Assembly (NCBI GenBank): GCA_963978905.1
Contig: OZ022260.1
Coordinates: 7,491,725 to 7,555,724 of the forward strand
DNA: 64,000 nucleotides
Reading direction: 5' to 3'
From: Trichostrongylus colubriformis
Lineage: Eukaryota; Nematoda; Chromadorea; Rhabditida; Trichostrongylidae
Shown here: positions 34,401 to 44,136 of the stretch, piece by piece
How the letters are laid out: each line of letters opens with the position of its first letter
Numbering within the stretch: the stretch's first letter is position 1
Position numbers and translations under genes: made by a program
Notes under the pieces: generated by a model
Told to the model about the DNA's origin: nothing
Database searches by the model: none
The model's input: the letters and a program-made list of their open reading frames with translations, nothing else

Positions 34401-35691
34401 ATGCGGTGTGCATGCTAGGCCGTAGGTGGATGCATTTGGGTCCCAGAGCGTTGTACCGTATTCTGCACCTTTCAAGTAAGCGCTTTAGGACTCAGCTGCA
34501 TACGCCTTCCCTATCTCGTATTCGTTGCGTCGCGTTATAAAAACTTGCCCCAGCGATACATACTCTTAGAAAATGGCATCCTGCTTTGGAGAATGGTAAA
34601 CAGGTGGTTGTAAGCAATTATTGATCAAGATCTATAGAATCCGAAAAGTAAAAATTGTGGGTTGCCGCACGCGGCTAATTTCGGCGGGCTACTTCAACAC
34701 TGCATGGTGCGGAAATCGGGGTGTATGTCGTTAGGACAGAAACGTCGCGTGGCCGTGTTCGGCGATGACAGTGCTCTACGCCTCATTCTATGCGTAGTCG
34801 CTTCAGGACTCAACTAATACGGCGCGCATAGCTCGCACCATCCCATCGCGTGCCGAACACTGCCACGCGACGTTCCTGTCCTAACGATATACACCCCGGA
34901 ATTCGCGACGCAGCATAGCAATGAGGCGCAAATGTTGCGCCTCCGCCTCATACGTTGCGCTGCACCTGAAATAGATGAGACCTAACCATAAAGTTTAATT
35001 AGCGAAACCGACTAGATGAGAGAAAGGACTGTTCGAAGAAGCAGCAGTAAAGGCAATATATTAGCGCTTTAGCGCGGAACCGCGTCGCGGACACCCCACC
35101 ACGCCTCATCGAAGTCACCCAGAAATTGCCGCGCGCGGCTATCCACGATCCTAACGCTCGTCTCCCGTTAACCCATCCATCCTTACATCTCCTTGTATTC
35201 TCAATATTCTCAAAATGCTACAACTTCTTCCGCTGTAAATTTTGTGGTGTATTTTTCAACATTTCTAGGTGTGATGATAACTGATAATATGTATGTTCGG
35301 CCATGCTGTGATGAGCCACGCATTTTGCTTCATGGAGGTTTGTGGAGGGGGATCGGAAAAGTTTGCAGCTGAGGTTGTAAAAACCAATAAATGCTCACGA
35401 AAATTTCTTCATCACTTTAACGATACGGGAAACATAGCTGCTAGCTGTCTTGGGATGAATTCGATCCTGGAGGGATGGGCAGGGGATGGAAAAGAGATGA
35501 GTGCAAACTGCAAGCACTACCCCTTGTCACCACTTAAACTGCACCCTTTTGAGGTAGAGGAACACTGAGTTATTTGTAACTTCAAGCTGAATTTTATCAC
35601 TGTACCTAACATAACATACCTTTTGATCATCTGCACAGTATCTACCAAATGCTGTGGTGATGCAAAGAGCGAATAAATACGTCAGATACAT
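28488..35691 (-). CDS. cysteine-rich secreted protein with GPI-anchor-like tail
   Basis: Six exons, all phase 0: 35620-35691, 32998-33168, 32060-32146, 31858-31986, 29056-29151 and 28488-28628 (stop TGA). They give 231 residues. There is a signal peptide (MYLTYLFALCITTAFG). The ectodomain has 14 or more cysteines including two CCC motifs, NTVCCCNEA and KLCCCRGKHKCNENF; a C-C-x(4-6)-C-N ending is reminiscent of three-finger (Ly6/activin-receptor-type) domains. The C-terminus is small-residue rich (AGGSPS) followed by a hydrophobic run (NVPILLSFVIFARF) to the end, as in GPI-anchored proteins. I do not recognise the exact family. The introns are unusually long and hold at least nine MITEs. All exon borders have standard donors (gtgagt, gtatga, gtaagt, gtaggt, gtatgt). 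Confidence 0.8.
28663..28836. mobile_element. P-family palindromic MITE, copy 4
   Basis: The ends are ggccgcattcatactttgcg and (inverted) cgcaaagtatgagcgctgcc. It includes 'gagtggcacggggaggtgca', nearly the same as in the 9744 palindrome. It lies in the last intron of the cysteine-rich gene. Confidence 0.75.
29257..29488. mobile_element. G-family palindromic MITE, copy 1
   Basis: Long imperfect inverted arms run from ggggtgtatttcgctaggac to gtcctagcgatatacaccct. Inner arms 'cgtcgcgtggccgtg' and 'cacggccacgcgacg' pair, as do 'atggtgcgagctatgcgcgc' and its complement. Non-coding. Confidence 0.85.
29628..29980. mobile_element. outer palindromic element interrupted by a K element
   Basis: The outer arms gcgcggtgcttctggagtta and (inverted) taactccagtagcaccgcgg flank an inner K-family palindrome (29682-29915). 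The inner element repeats its own inverted ends (taccctaatgtcagg / cctgacattaaggta). This is a palindrome inserted in the loop of another palindrome. Confidence 0.7.
30865..31397. mobile_element. M-family MITE, copy 1 (about 530 bp)
   Basis: The inverted ends are TTAAAGTCAGCATTAGGGG and (reverse complement) CAAAGGCAGCATTAGGGG. Related copies are at 33371-33828, 33823-34366 and 50807-51308. No transposase was seen. Confidence 0.8.
31480..31640. repeat. S-family dispersed repeat, copy 3 (inverted)
   Basis: The reverse complement shows 'tgtcgaggaaaatggcc', a poly-C tract (ggggggggg at about 31548), and 'aacggggacccgagtgcgac'. It lies in an intron of the cysteine-rich gene. Confidence 0.6.
32533..32965. 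mobile_element. L-family palindromic MITE, copy 2
   Basis: Inverted arms include 'ttatgttggatttgtcttac' / 'gaggcaaatacaacataatt' and 'gtcgcatgcaaagtctcac' / 'gtgaaattttgcatgcgac'. The centre contains two further inverted segments with 'ggtcgagggggcgg' and 'ccgcccactcgacc'. Confidence 0.75.
33371..33828. mobile_element. M-family MITE, copy 2, with a P element inserted
   Basis: The left end tcaaagacagtggtagaggt and following 'ttattgggaaatcc' match copy 1. The right end reads 'atcactgcctttaaa'. A TAA-flanked P element (33453-33600) sits inside it, splitting 'gagctctaa'. Confidence 0.75.
33453..33600. mobile_element. P-family palindromic MITE, copy 5
   Basis: 148 bp with ends GGCCGCCGTC/GACGGCGGCC and TAA on both sides (33450-33452, 33601-33603). 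The arms contain 'gcgattttacgattctgcaa'-like AT-richer sequence, so it forms a distinct subgroup. Confidence 0.8.
33823..34366. mobile_element. M-family MITE, copy 3 (inverted, tail to tail with copy 2)
   Basis: It starts tttaaaggcagcattagggg and ends with the inverted 'ccctaatgctgtctt'. It is the reverse complement of copy 1 (for example 'gtcgagatgcctagtaacag' against ctgttactaggcatctcgac). It shares the TTTAAA junction with copy 2. Confidence 0.8.
34718..34897. mobile_element. G-family palindromic MITE, copy 2 (internally deleted)
   Basis: The ends ggggtgtatgtcgttaggac and (inverted) gtcctaacgatatacacccc match the 29257 copy. The left inner arm is shorter, so about 50 bp have been lost from one side. 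Confidence 0.8.
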
Positions 35692-35740
35692 TGGATTCTA
35701 TAATTGTAAATTTTAGATAGGATATAGCGAAGGAAAATAA

Positions 35741-35930
35741 GGCGGAGGTGGTGTAGTGGGAGGTGGCGCCCACCCCACTCTCATGATGCGGGGATTGAGT
35801 CTCGCATTAACGCCCGCCCTGGCCAAGCAAGCCCTCCATTCCTCCGTGGTCGGTAAATTAGTACCGGACTCGTCTAGGAGGATAAAAGCACTGAATTGTA
35901 CATTGGCTGGCCACCACAAGTCATTGTAGA
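35741..35930. repeat. tRNA-derived SINE candidate
   Basis: A box-A-like tggtgtagtgg (35748-35758) is followed by a box-B-like ggattgagtc about 40 bases on, as in Pol III promoters. The head is followed by a unique 3' part. No second copy was identified in this window, so the call rests on promoter-like motifs only. Confidence 0.4.
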
Positions 35931-36693
35931 GGCCACATCACATTCAACAACCACCACGATTCTGAATGGAACTCGAATGTGCGGAGCATCCCAGGAATGG
36001 ATTGAATAACGCCGAAGACTTTATTCTTTTTATCCTTGATAGCAAAAATACAGAGAAAGGGAGGAAAGCGGATGCTGATGGGTGGCGCAAGTTGCGAAAA
36101 TGCGCCTTATTTTAAAAAATGGGTTGTGAGTTTCAGGTGCATAGGAGTAAAAACATGTATAAGTTACAATGAATTGAATATCGCAGCCACAAGTTCTGTA
36201 ATCCGTTTTCTAATCGTGGACGATAGTCATGCACTCTCTATTTTCATCCTTTGCGGTTTTTTATGATACCGTAATTGATCTCAGTTTGCATAGTAGGCCT
36301 ACAAACTTTCAATCATTTGCATAATTCTACGAATAATTAAAAAGCACGGCGTAGAGCGGATGGACAATTTAGCAGGATAGTGAGGCATGCTGTGTAGCCT
36401 TGGTGTGGTTGGAAATGGGAAAAGTTAGTGGAATTCATGGGGAACGAGATCATCCCGTCTGAATGTCTGAGGAACAGATGGGTTGTTGTTTTGTGGGTGT
36501 TAGGCATTAGCATTGCATTGGAAGTGCGTGTCTATGCATTCTCAATTCGGAGCAAGTTTGTCTTATTTCCCCGTTCACTTACCTAATATGATAGTCTGGT
36601 GGGGATGATGTCCGTTCATTTTTCACAAGCTCCCACTGACTTCTGCTCGCTTTTAGGTTTAGGTTTTCAGGGGTCTGAGCAGTATGCAAATGC

Positions 36694-37104
36694 TTAAAGG
36701 AAACGTCCACGGAAAAAGTTTTGCTGTTACCCAGGTATTTATGCTGTATTTGCCTAATGTGAGCCGCATGCAAAGATTCACACGAAAAATATGAATTCGG
36801 CTACAGCACCACAAAGTCTCGGCCGGGTGGGCGGGGCCTTCGAGAAAGTACCCACCCCGCGTTCGGAGACGCACTGTAGGCACAGAATGTTACGTGACAA
36901 TCCCAACCTCCGTTCCCAACCGCGGCGAACGACACGACGGGGCTTTTACTCGGAGGCCCCCCCCCCATCTGGCCGAGAATGTGGGGAGGTGTATTTCATT
37001 CATTTGTTCGCGTGAGGCTTCGCAAGCGCCTCTCATCGGGCAATTACAACAAAAATATATGAATGGCAAAGAAAGTCATTTTTCCGTGGACGATTCTTTC
37101 AAGA
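36694..37104. mobile_element. L-family palindromic MITE, copy 3
   Basis: The ends aaggaaacgtccacggaaaa and (inverted) tttttccgtggacgattctt pair. The core repeats 'ggccgggtgggcggggcc', as in copy 1, and contains a C run at 36958-36965. Confidence 0.75.
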
Positions 37105-37117
37105 CGTAACTCTAACG

Positions 37118-37196
37118 AGGCGCATAGCTCGCACACACCAAGTCACACGCTCGTTGTGGTGCGAAACCCTGACATAAGGGTATCCACCCCGCACAG
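37118..37196. mobile_element. half K-family element
   Basis: 'gcgcatagctcgcacacacc', 'ggtgcgaaaccctgacataa' and 'gggtatccacccc' match the right arm of the 15273 element. No left arm is present. Confidence 0.55.
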
Positions 37197-37787
37197 TGCA
37201 GCATTACGACAGAAAATCGCGCTGCGGTGTGCAGCGTGCGAGCTAAGAGCGTCGTGTGTAATTGGATCCTAAAGCAATTAAGTTTCCTACACTTGATTCA
37301 TATGCAAAAAAGTGTAGTTGCTTTAAGACAAAACTACATGCAGTATCCAAAGCTACTGCTAGCTAGCTGGCATCCCTCAGATGGCTTGTCCCAGTTCGAG
37401 TGTCCTTTCGCATGCATCCGTGTCTTTCCTCATGTTGGACAAGATAACTCGAGCACAACTCGGATTTACAAGGCAGCTAATCCCGATCATGCCTTTTACA
37501 GAAGTCAAAGCGACAAAGAGTCTACTCGCCGTGCGAGGTACGTCATTTGTTGCATACATAATGAATAGTGTGAGGGTGCCACTACTCATCATGTCATAGA
37601 CGAGGGGTACGGGCAAAGTGCCAGCGTAATGAAAATTAGTTAAATGAGCAAAGTATCTTTATTAACTCGAATCAGTACATTATTTAAACACATATGCTCA
37701 AATGAAATTATTCATCAGATATAAAGTAAAATAATGTACACTTAAACACCATAACATATGTACATCCAGAACAGAGATCCATACCAT

Positions 37788-38375
37788 TCATTGCTTATGA
37801 GGAGCAGCCATGATGGGAATGGTTCGCTTCTGTGGAAGGCCTTCGGTGTTCTTCGGTGCTTCCACGGACAAATGTCCCTTGCCGTCGAGTTGAGTACGAA
37901 TCGCCTGCAGATCCACATTCTCGGGCAGCAACCATTTGCGGGTGAAGGATCTGAAATAATCGATACGATCAATATTTATTCATCAGAAAGGAGAGTAGTA
38001 GATGGCTTGTCCGGACTTACCTGTGAATGGAGGTGTGATCGTTTTTCTGCTCCTGCTTGCCTTCGATGGTCAGCTCACGTCCTTCCACATGCACATTCAA
38101 CTCTTCTGGGCGGAACTGCGACACATCCAATGAGACCGCGAATTTCTTGTCGTCGTCCACAAGCTGAAACGATACGGACCTTCATGGAGTCATTGCTAGG
38201 AACGGCCTATCAGGCCGAAATTCTGACATACCTGCTGAGTTTCGTTGGCCACATGGAGCACCGAGTGGTCAGCATCTCTCCAGTACGGGAAAATGCTCCT
38301 CTCGAAACGATCCAAATCCCGCATGGTGTCGTACATCACATGGCTCATGAGACGAGGAATTACGGAGAGGTCCAT
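37788..38375 (-). CDS. hsp-16-like: small heat-shock protein, MDLS type (locus A)
   Basis: Three exons (38232-38375, 38021-38163, 37788-37950) give 149 residues. Residues 1-48 are the variable N-terminal arm including FPYWRDADHS, as in worm HSP-16.41/16.48. About 49-132 form the alpha-crystallin domain (VSLDVSQFRPEEL, GRELTIEGKQ, KGHLSVEAP). Residues 140-142 are the IPI tail motif that docks on neighbouring dimers. It is a cytosolic ATP-independent holdase that binds unfolding proteins. It is transcribed away from locus B across a 336-bp shared promoter. The start codon is the only one giving the conserved N-terminus. The introns are 68 and 70 bases. Confidence 0.95.
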
Positions 38376-38711
38376 AGTTGAGCGACTGGCTTGATAGAGA
38401 ACTCAAAGGAACGTTCACCAATCTGGTAAAGGTTAAGGCCATAAGAGTTGTGCGCCTTATATACCCCTCGCGCTGAAATCTTTGAGAACCTTCCGGAACA
38501 TTCGCCGATTATTGTGTTGTTTGTGTTGTCGGTCTCCTTACGCTATCTTTCCCGTGCCCCGCCTCCCGCGTGACTCATCAATGGCGCTGCAAAGCCGAGA
38601 GGTGGGGTGAGAAGGTTCTCGAAGGTTCCGGAGATTCCCTTCGAAAGGTATATAAGCACTGCGCAGGGTGGCGAGTTCAGCACGTCAGTTCAACGTTCTA
38701 CGCGATCAACG
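38376..38711. promoter_or_regulatory. bidirectional heat-shock promoter A/B
   Basis: Heat-shock-factor sites (alternating GAA/TTC) occur at 38481-38505 (gagaaccttccggaacattc) and 38609-38640 (gaaggttctcgaaggttccg). TATA boxes face each gene: ttatata at 38457-38464 for A, and ggtatataagc at 38647-38657 for B. A bZIP-type TGACTCATC lies between at 38571-38579. Confidence 0.88.
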
Positions 38712-39323
38712 ATGCCAATCTGGATTCAGCCATGCTCTGCGGAACGGGCGATTTTGCCCCTCCTCGATGACGTCTTCAGCGAGCTCGACGACACCATCAG
38801 CTTGATTGACCGATTGGAGAAACCCATTCGTCCATCTCCACGAAGACAGAAGGAAGCCCTGGTGAACAACTCAGGCAAGGTATGGAACGATTTCATGAGT
38901 TTTTTGGGCGTTTCCGATGTACCGTTCACCCTCACTGACGAAATTCTTTCAGATTACTGATGACGAATCGAAACTGGCAATCTCCTTGAATGTTTCAAAA
39001 TTTAAACCAGAAGAACTGAAAGTGAACATCGATGGCCGAACCTTAACTATTGAAGGCCAACAAGAAGTGAAGGATGGCTCGAGCTACACAGTGAGGTGAG
39101 TCTCGTTTAGGAACCCCTGAAATAACTGGTTTCCCACGGATACTCCTTGAAACTCTTACCTTTCAGGTCTTTCGTTCGACGATGGAACCTTCCAGAAAAT
39201 GTAGACGTCGAACAGATACGGTCCGCCCTCACTGAAAATGGCCAGCTGGCCATCGAGGTGCCAAAGGCTAAACCGGCTGTCACGGCCAGGAACATTCCAA
39301 TTCAGAAGGCGATCAGTCAATAA
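38712..39323 (+). CDS. hsp-16-like: small heat-shock protein, MPIW type (locus B)
   Basis: Exons 38712-38879, 38953-39095 and 39167-39323 give 155 residues. The N-terminal arm (1-56) begins MPIWIQPCSAERAILP and is unlike the MDLS type. The alpha-crystallin domain is typical (ISLNVSKFKPEEL, ENGQLAIEVPK). The tail has IPI at 147-149 and ends KAISQ. Both introns lie at the same positions in the domain as in the other loci, which shows common descent. Stop TAA is at 39321-39323. Polyadenylation signals (aataaa) follow at about 39430. Confidence 0.95.
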
Positions 39324-39689
39324 TAGATACGTGCTAATTATTGTATTGATCTCAACCGAGTATGACCGATTCCTTCTTAAAGTATAGCTTTTACGGTTCC
39401 TCTCTGTAAGGAAATTTGTTTTGTTTGTTTAATAAACAGTTGTACATTAAAATTGTGCCATAGCAACCACTAAATTAGGAAGCAGCCGCATTGTATAGAG
39501 TAGTTATGAGATACCAGTGTCAAGGAATAGAAAAGGCTGAAAAGCTAGTCATATCGATCACAGCGGAGTACGCCGCTCACCCAACTTCTGTTTGGATTCG
39601 TGGAAGCATTTGTATGCCAGCTAGAGATAAGCAGAAGGTGTCGTCAATTGTCCCAGTCATGTAAGAAAATATGTTTGAATATGAGTGAT

Positions 39690-40110
39690 CAACACAAAAA
39701 TTCACGGTAATAAAATAGACACTGTAGAGGTTATGAGGATGTTGATTTGGTGGTCGTATTCGGGTCCCCGTAGAGGTAGGGGGTCCTATCAAAGCCATTT
39801 TCCTCGACACCTGGATGTGCCCTGGATGTAGGATCCAGCCCGATTGGCTATGGCAACTGATTCCGGGCGCATCACCATCGCTACCGTAACCTTTCCAGAT
39901 ACAGATCGATCGATATGGTGTTGTTGCAGCATCACGAGCATTTGGGCGTTCTACGACGTGGGTCCTCGCATGTGCACTCCCACGTGTCGAGGAAAATAGC
40001 CGCTTCAGTAAGACCCCCCCCCCCCCCTCTACGAGAACCAAATATAACCCCTTCATTTTTTAATCTCTACAACTCTACTTTAGCGGGACTTCAGCAAATT
40101 GTGACGAGGT
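39690..40110. repeat. S-family repeat, inverted pair
   Basis: A reverse-oriented part (39700-39860, with 'ttttcctcgacacctgga') meets a forward part (39985-40080, with 'tgtcgaggaaaatagccgct' and a poly-C tract). This gives a partial palindrome of the family. Confidence 0.55.
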
Positions 40111-40737
40111 ACTTTCATACCTAAATTGAAGAGCTGACCTCACTCTACCCTCCGTTACAGCCTTCTGCACGAGCAGGAACGGTGCTTGTTCCGAGTGAAC
40201 AAGATGTGTCACTACTGGGCAAAATTCGAAACTTCCTCGCCCTCGTTCACCTGCTATGGTCCGTTCACTCTGGGTACCAAAGGGGATTCATATTGGGTGG
40301 TGTTTCTAAACATTCCGTTTTACTTCGGGTTCCCAGCGCCCTTCGTTTCCAAGAATCGGAACGAGCCCTTACCACTGGGACCCCTCCGGAAGCAAGTTTG
40401 AGGCATGAAAAATGATACTTCGGATCATAGGAGCGTTGTCTAAGCAGCTAGGGTTCTGTGACTTCCATGAATGGCTCAGTTTTCAGGGAGCTTCCCACAA
40501 AAGATCCACCACGCAACCTGGCTCCAATGTTTTAAGCGGATTGGGTGCTCTGAGCCCAACTGCGCCGCCTGAAGGCTCCATATTTTTATAAAGGTGAACG
40601 TAGTGAGCCACAGCTTGTTCCTGCTTCTAGAGGAACATTTTGGGAATATTTTGCCCCAACACTTTTATCTCTTTAGATTCCCTATAGTTGTATACTTGGC
40701 GTCTCAGGTGTAAAATTACTTTTTTGCATCCCCTGTA
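40080..40737. mobile_element. T-family element, truncated (locus C side)
   Basis: It is the reverse-oriented half of a T element ending 'aaattacttttttgcatccc' ctg|TA. It ends directly beside the relic start codon of a lost MDLS-type gene (tacaccatagatgagc). The matching copy near F ends at the same place. Confidence 0.7.
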
Positions 40738-41093
40738 TATACATACATATACACCATAGATGAGCCAGTGGGTTGGTAGAGAATTCAAAGAAACGTCCAC
40801 ACAATCAAATAAAATTGAGGCCATAGGAGTTGTGCGCCTTATATATCCTGCCGCGAGATCTTCGAGAACCTGCCGGGACATTCGCTGGTTATCGTGCTAA
40901 TTGTGTCATCGGCGCTTCCCTCGCTATCTTTATGCCCTGCCCAGTCGGCTGACTCATCGACAGCGCAGCGAGAGGAGAGGCGGGCCCAGAAGGTTCTCGA
41001 AGATTCCGGAAGAATTCGGTCTGGCTGGTATATAACCAGCACCGACGGAGGTGATTACAGCGCTTTGTGTTTGGTCATTCATAGCAGCTTACA
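40738..41093. promoter_or_regulatory. heat-shock promoter of locus C with ghost leftward half
   Basis: Heat-shock elements are at 40859-40886 and 40989-41017 (gaaggttctcgaagattccg). TGACTCATC is at 40950-40958 and the rightward TATA is ggtatataacc (41027-41037). A second TATA facing left (cttatatat, 40838-40846) and a leader matching those of the MDLS genes persist, although no leftward gene remains. Confidence 0.85.
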
Positions 41094-41705
41094 ATGCATT
41101 TCTGTATTCAACCATGGACTACGGAGACGGCGATTCTCCCGCATATTCTCGACGACGTCTTCGGTGAGATCGAACGATTCGAAAAGGAGATGAGTGCTTG
41201 CATGTGTCCTGCTCAAAAGAGGAGCCATGCAGAGAAAATGGAGATGGATCAAGCGAAGAAGGTATGTGATGGTTTGAAGTGGAAGTGCTCTTAAATTAGG
41301 CCTTTTTTAATGAAATTCTTCCAGGTCCCTGAGGTCAGTGACGATTCAAAGTTGGCATTTTCCTTGGATGTGTCGCAATTCAAACCAGAGGAGCTGAAAG
41401 TGAGCATTGATGGCCGAACACTCACTGTTGAAGGCAAACAAGAAATTGAAGAAGGTTCAAGCTACACCGCTAGGTAGGTCTTAGTGGCCGAGATTCCAGT
41501 AATGATCGCATTATCGCAAATAGACCCTGAATCCCTTTTTTGTAGGTCATTTCTTCAACGATGGACCCTTCCGGAAGACGTCGACGTCGACCAGATACGA
41601 TCGACCTTAAATGAGAACGGTCAGCTAGCCATCGAGGTGCCAAAAGCCAAACCAGCTGTCACAGCCAGAGAAATTCCGATCCAACAGGCGATCGATCAAC
41701 TGTAA
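41094..41705 (+). CDS. hsp-16-like: small heat-shock protein, MHFC type (locus C)
   Basis: Exons 41094-41261, 41325-41473 and 41546-41705 give 158 residues. The N-terminal arm begins MHFCIQPWTTETAILPH and carries several extra cysteines (positions 4 and in SACMCPAQK), unusual among these paralogues. The alpha-crystallin domain (FSLDVSQFKPEELKVSIDG, ENGQLAIEVPK) is closest to the MPIW type, and the tail has IPI followed by QQAIDQL. Exon 2 is six bases longer than in the other loci. This is the only intact MHFC-type gene here. Confidence 0.94.
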
Positions 41706-42252
41706 ATCGGAGCTTATTATTGTGACGATCTCATCGTTAGAATTTTATTCGCCAAAGTACATATGGCTGTTTACGGCTCATCACTGTGCAATATTTGTTA
41801 TTTATCCATTGCCCTTTTGTTACATTTATATAAAATGACGTAATAAATGTTTGTAAAGAAAGAGTTATAATACTGTGCACTAAAACAGGCAAAAAGTCAT
41901 TTTGAATGCCAAGATATGCGATGAGCGTTTGAAAAATTGTAACTATTTGTTGTAGAAATTTTCGGCTTTCGACTATCACAGCTATGCATTATAACTCAAT
42001 ATTATACGAACAAGAATAAATTAAGGAGACAAAAACTTTTTTCAAGACAAAGGGGACAACGAGCGACTTATCACCATTCAGTAATCGGCGTAATCGACAA
42101 TACATATAACCCCCCCCCCCCCCCCTTCCTCCTCATTATGGAGCACTCATCTCACACATTCCCACCGCTCCCCAAGCGATTGAGAACGAGCTGGCATAGT
42201 GGTGTATCAAGCTTGACAACGCATCATCATCGCTTAAAATTCCTCCAATACA

Positions 42253-42757
42253 CAGTGGCGCTCAAAAGTATTCGGCCAAATGGGTTTTCACTTGGGTTTT
42301 TACTTGGAACTTTTTTGCGACTGGACCGATCTAATAGGAATTTTAGGATGTTGTACTTGGAGACACTGCATATTTAATATACTATTTCGGCGCTCAACGG
42401 TGTAGCTTACGTGGTTATAAGAAGTTTTTGTTTTTGGAGTGCCATCGCTTTACTGTCCCGCTGTGCCGCTGTCATCAAAAGTCGTGGTCTTTCTACAAAA
42501 TATTAATGTTCTCTGAGGCTTGATCGTTTGGTTTTTGTGAAGAAAGCCGTTTTTCTTGGCCAAGCCTTTTACTTTTTTTTCGGTGGTCTTGTAGTAAATT
42601 CTTGTACAAAACCATGAAAAGAGTCAAGCAGCACTCAGGTAGAAGGAAATGTTAACAATAGGTTCAGGCACCTTATATTAAAATTTTGTCAGATTTGGTT
42701 AGGTGGAAAAAAGTTTTGACAAAAAAGTGTTTGGCCGAATACTTTTGAGCGCTACTG
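42253..42757. mobile_element. Tc1-like 505-bp deletion derivative
   Basis: The inverted ends are CAGTGGCGCTCAAAAGTATT and (reverse complement) CAGTAGCGCTCAAAAGTATT, continuing CGGCCAAA in both. TA follows the right end. The CAGT(G/A)GCGCTCAAAAGTATTC end type is typical of Tc1-like transposons. No transposase remains. Confidence 0.88.
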
Positions 42758-43905
42758 TATGGCGATCGATATTGGGCTGTTCCAGCATCACGGATTTGGT
42801 CAATGCAATATATGTACACCTACTCTATTATTGTGCTGTTCCGAAGTCTCTGATTATCTGAATGCGTAACGACAATGGAGACTCCAAAATATGTATTCAA
42901 CAAGAGATCGCTCAAAAGTCCCAAGTTTTTCGGAATTTTCGCGATATTCCGGTGTTTATCACCTTCTTCAGGCCCTGCTAAAATCGAATGGAGCAAAAAA
43001 GTTTTGTCAGGGCTGGAAGAAGGTGTCAAACACCGAAATATCGCAAATCATATCCACTAAACTTTTGAGACTTTTGGGAGGGCTCTGGAGTATTTGTTGT
43101 TCTGCATTCACACAATACACACCTGTTGCATAAAACCGTCCGAATCCTCGCTACTTTCTTATAAACATTCCACCGATTCAGTTTCATACCCGTATAAAAA
43201 AATTACACCAAACAGTGATCTTCATTAACTTTATAACTTCAACTGGTTACACGTCGAAAGACAATAAAATACATTAACTCTGGACGTTGAACACTCTTTT
43301 GTTACTACAAAGAAGCTGAGTTATGGGCAAAAGCTTTTATCTACTCTCTTTTCAATTGTTCAGACCATGCAGTTCATAATGTTCACGTAACATGCCCTCA
43401 AAATGTAACTATACTACTGAATACAAGTGGGATACGTGACGCAAACAACAATGCCACCCTTGCTAAGCATGAAAGAAGCTCTTTTAAACAGCGTGGTTGA
43501 AAGAAACCATTTTCATAGTTTAATCAGCGCTGAGTTCGACCCGTCGTACATGTAAGTCATGTTACTAATCAACATTAAAGGCACCGGGAGGGGGGCAAGG
43601 GCAGAATAACGTTTACGAAAACAATGGCGTCTGAAAACAAACATATGGGTTCGGTAGGTACAATGTGCAACGAAACCGGCGTTGAAAAACGCGCCACAGG
43701 GCGCTATTTGCCCCCAGGGCGCGCTTCCGTCCGAACTGCAAGCTTCCGTGGCCGAGCCACGCTTCGTTCATTTTAAAGCTTGTCTTCGGCCTGATGTAAC
43801 CTTATTTTTGAATTATTTTCTCTTTACTGTTTTCTAGTGACATATTTTACTTGTTTACTTATGGATCTTCTTAATTATGCATTTCTATACCTGAAAATCT
43901 CAGAA

Positions 43906-44136
43906 GGGTCAAATAAAGTCGGGGGAGACGCAACTTTGCGTCGACGTCGAAGCTCCTTTCCCTTACTAGGCTTAGGCTAAAATTGATATCCCCTCCTCCC
44001 ACATTAAAAAGCATCTGTCAAAGCATAGGTCTCATCTGCTATAGCCTAACCCTAGCAAGGCAAAGAAGCTTTGACGTGGGTGAAAATTTTGCGTCTCCCC
44101 AACCCCCCCCCCCCCCCCCCCGACTTTATTTGACCC
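43906..44136. mobile_element. 231-bp palindromic MITE
   Basis: The ends gggtcaaataaagtcggggg and (inverted) cgactttatttgaccc pair, and the next part pairs as well (gagacgcaa / ttgcgtctcc). A run of 17 or more C at 44104-44120 sits in the right arm, opposite only five G in the left arm, so the run has expanded after insertion. Confidence 0.8.

Larger units (their letters stand above)
33169..35619. other. first intron of the cysteine-rich gene (2.45 kb)
   Basis: This intron holds two M-family elements joined tail to tail (33371-34366), a P-family element inside the first (33453-33600) and a G-family element (34718-34897). About 35000-35560 shows nothing recognisable; the plus-strand open frame there was not called. 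Confidence 0.6.
35692..37787. other. intergenic region
   Basis: This region lies between the start of the cysteine-rich gene and the end of the first heat-shock gene. It holds the SINE candidate, an L-family MITE (36694-37104), a half K element (37118-37196) and part of another palindrome. 35940-36690 and 37270-37740 show nothing recognisable. Confidence 0.5.
39324..40737. other. flank between B and C
   Basis: After the 3' end of B come an S-family repeat (about 39690-40110) with poly-C, and a truncated T-family element (about 40080-40737) whose terminal repeat ends at 40737. The equivalent stretch after locus E keeps the same order without most of the S repeat. Confidence 0.6.

Noticed and set aside
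35293..35568. 91-codon plus-strand frame
   Set aside because: It lies in an intron of the cysteine-rich gene on the other strand, without family features.
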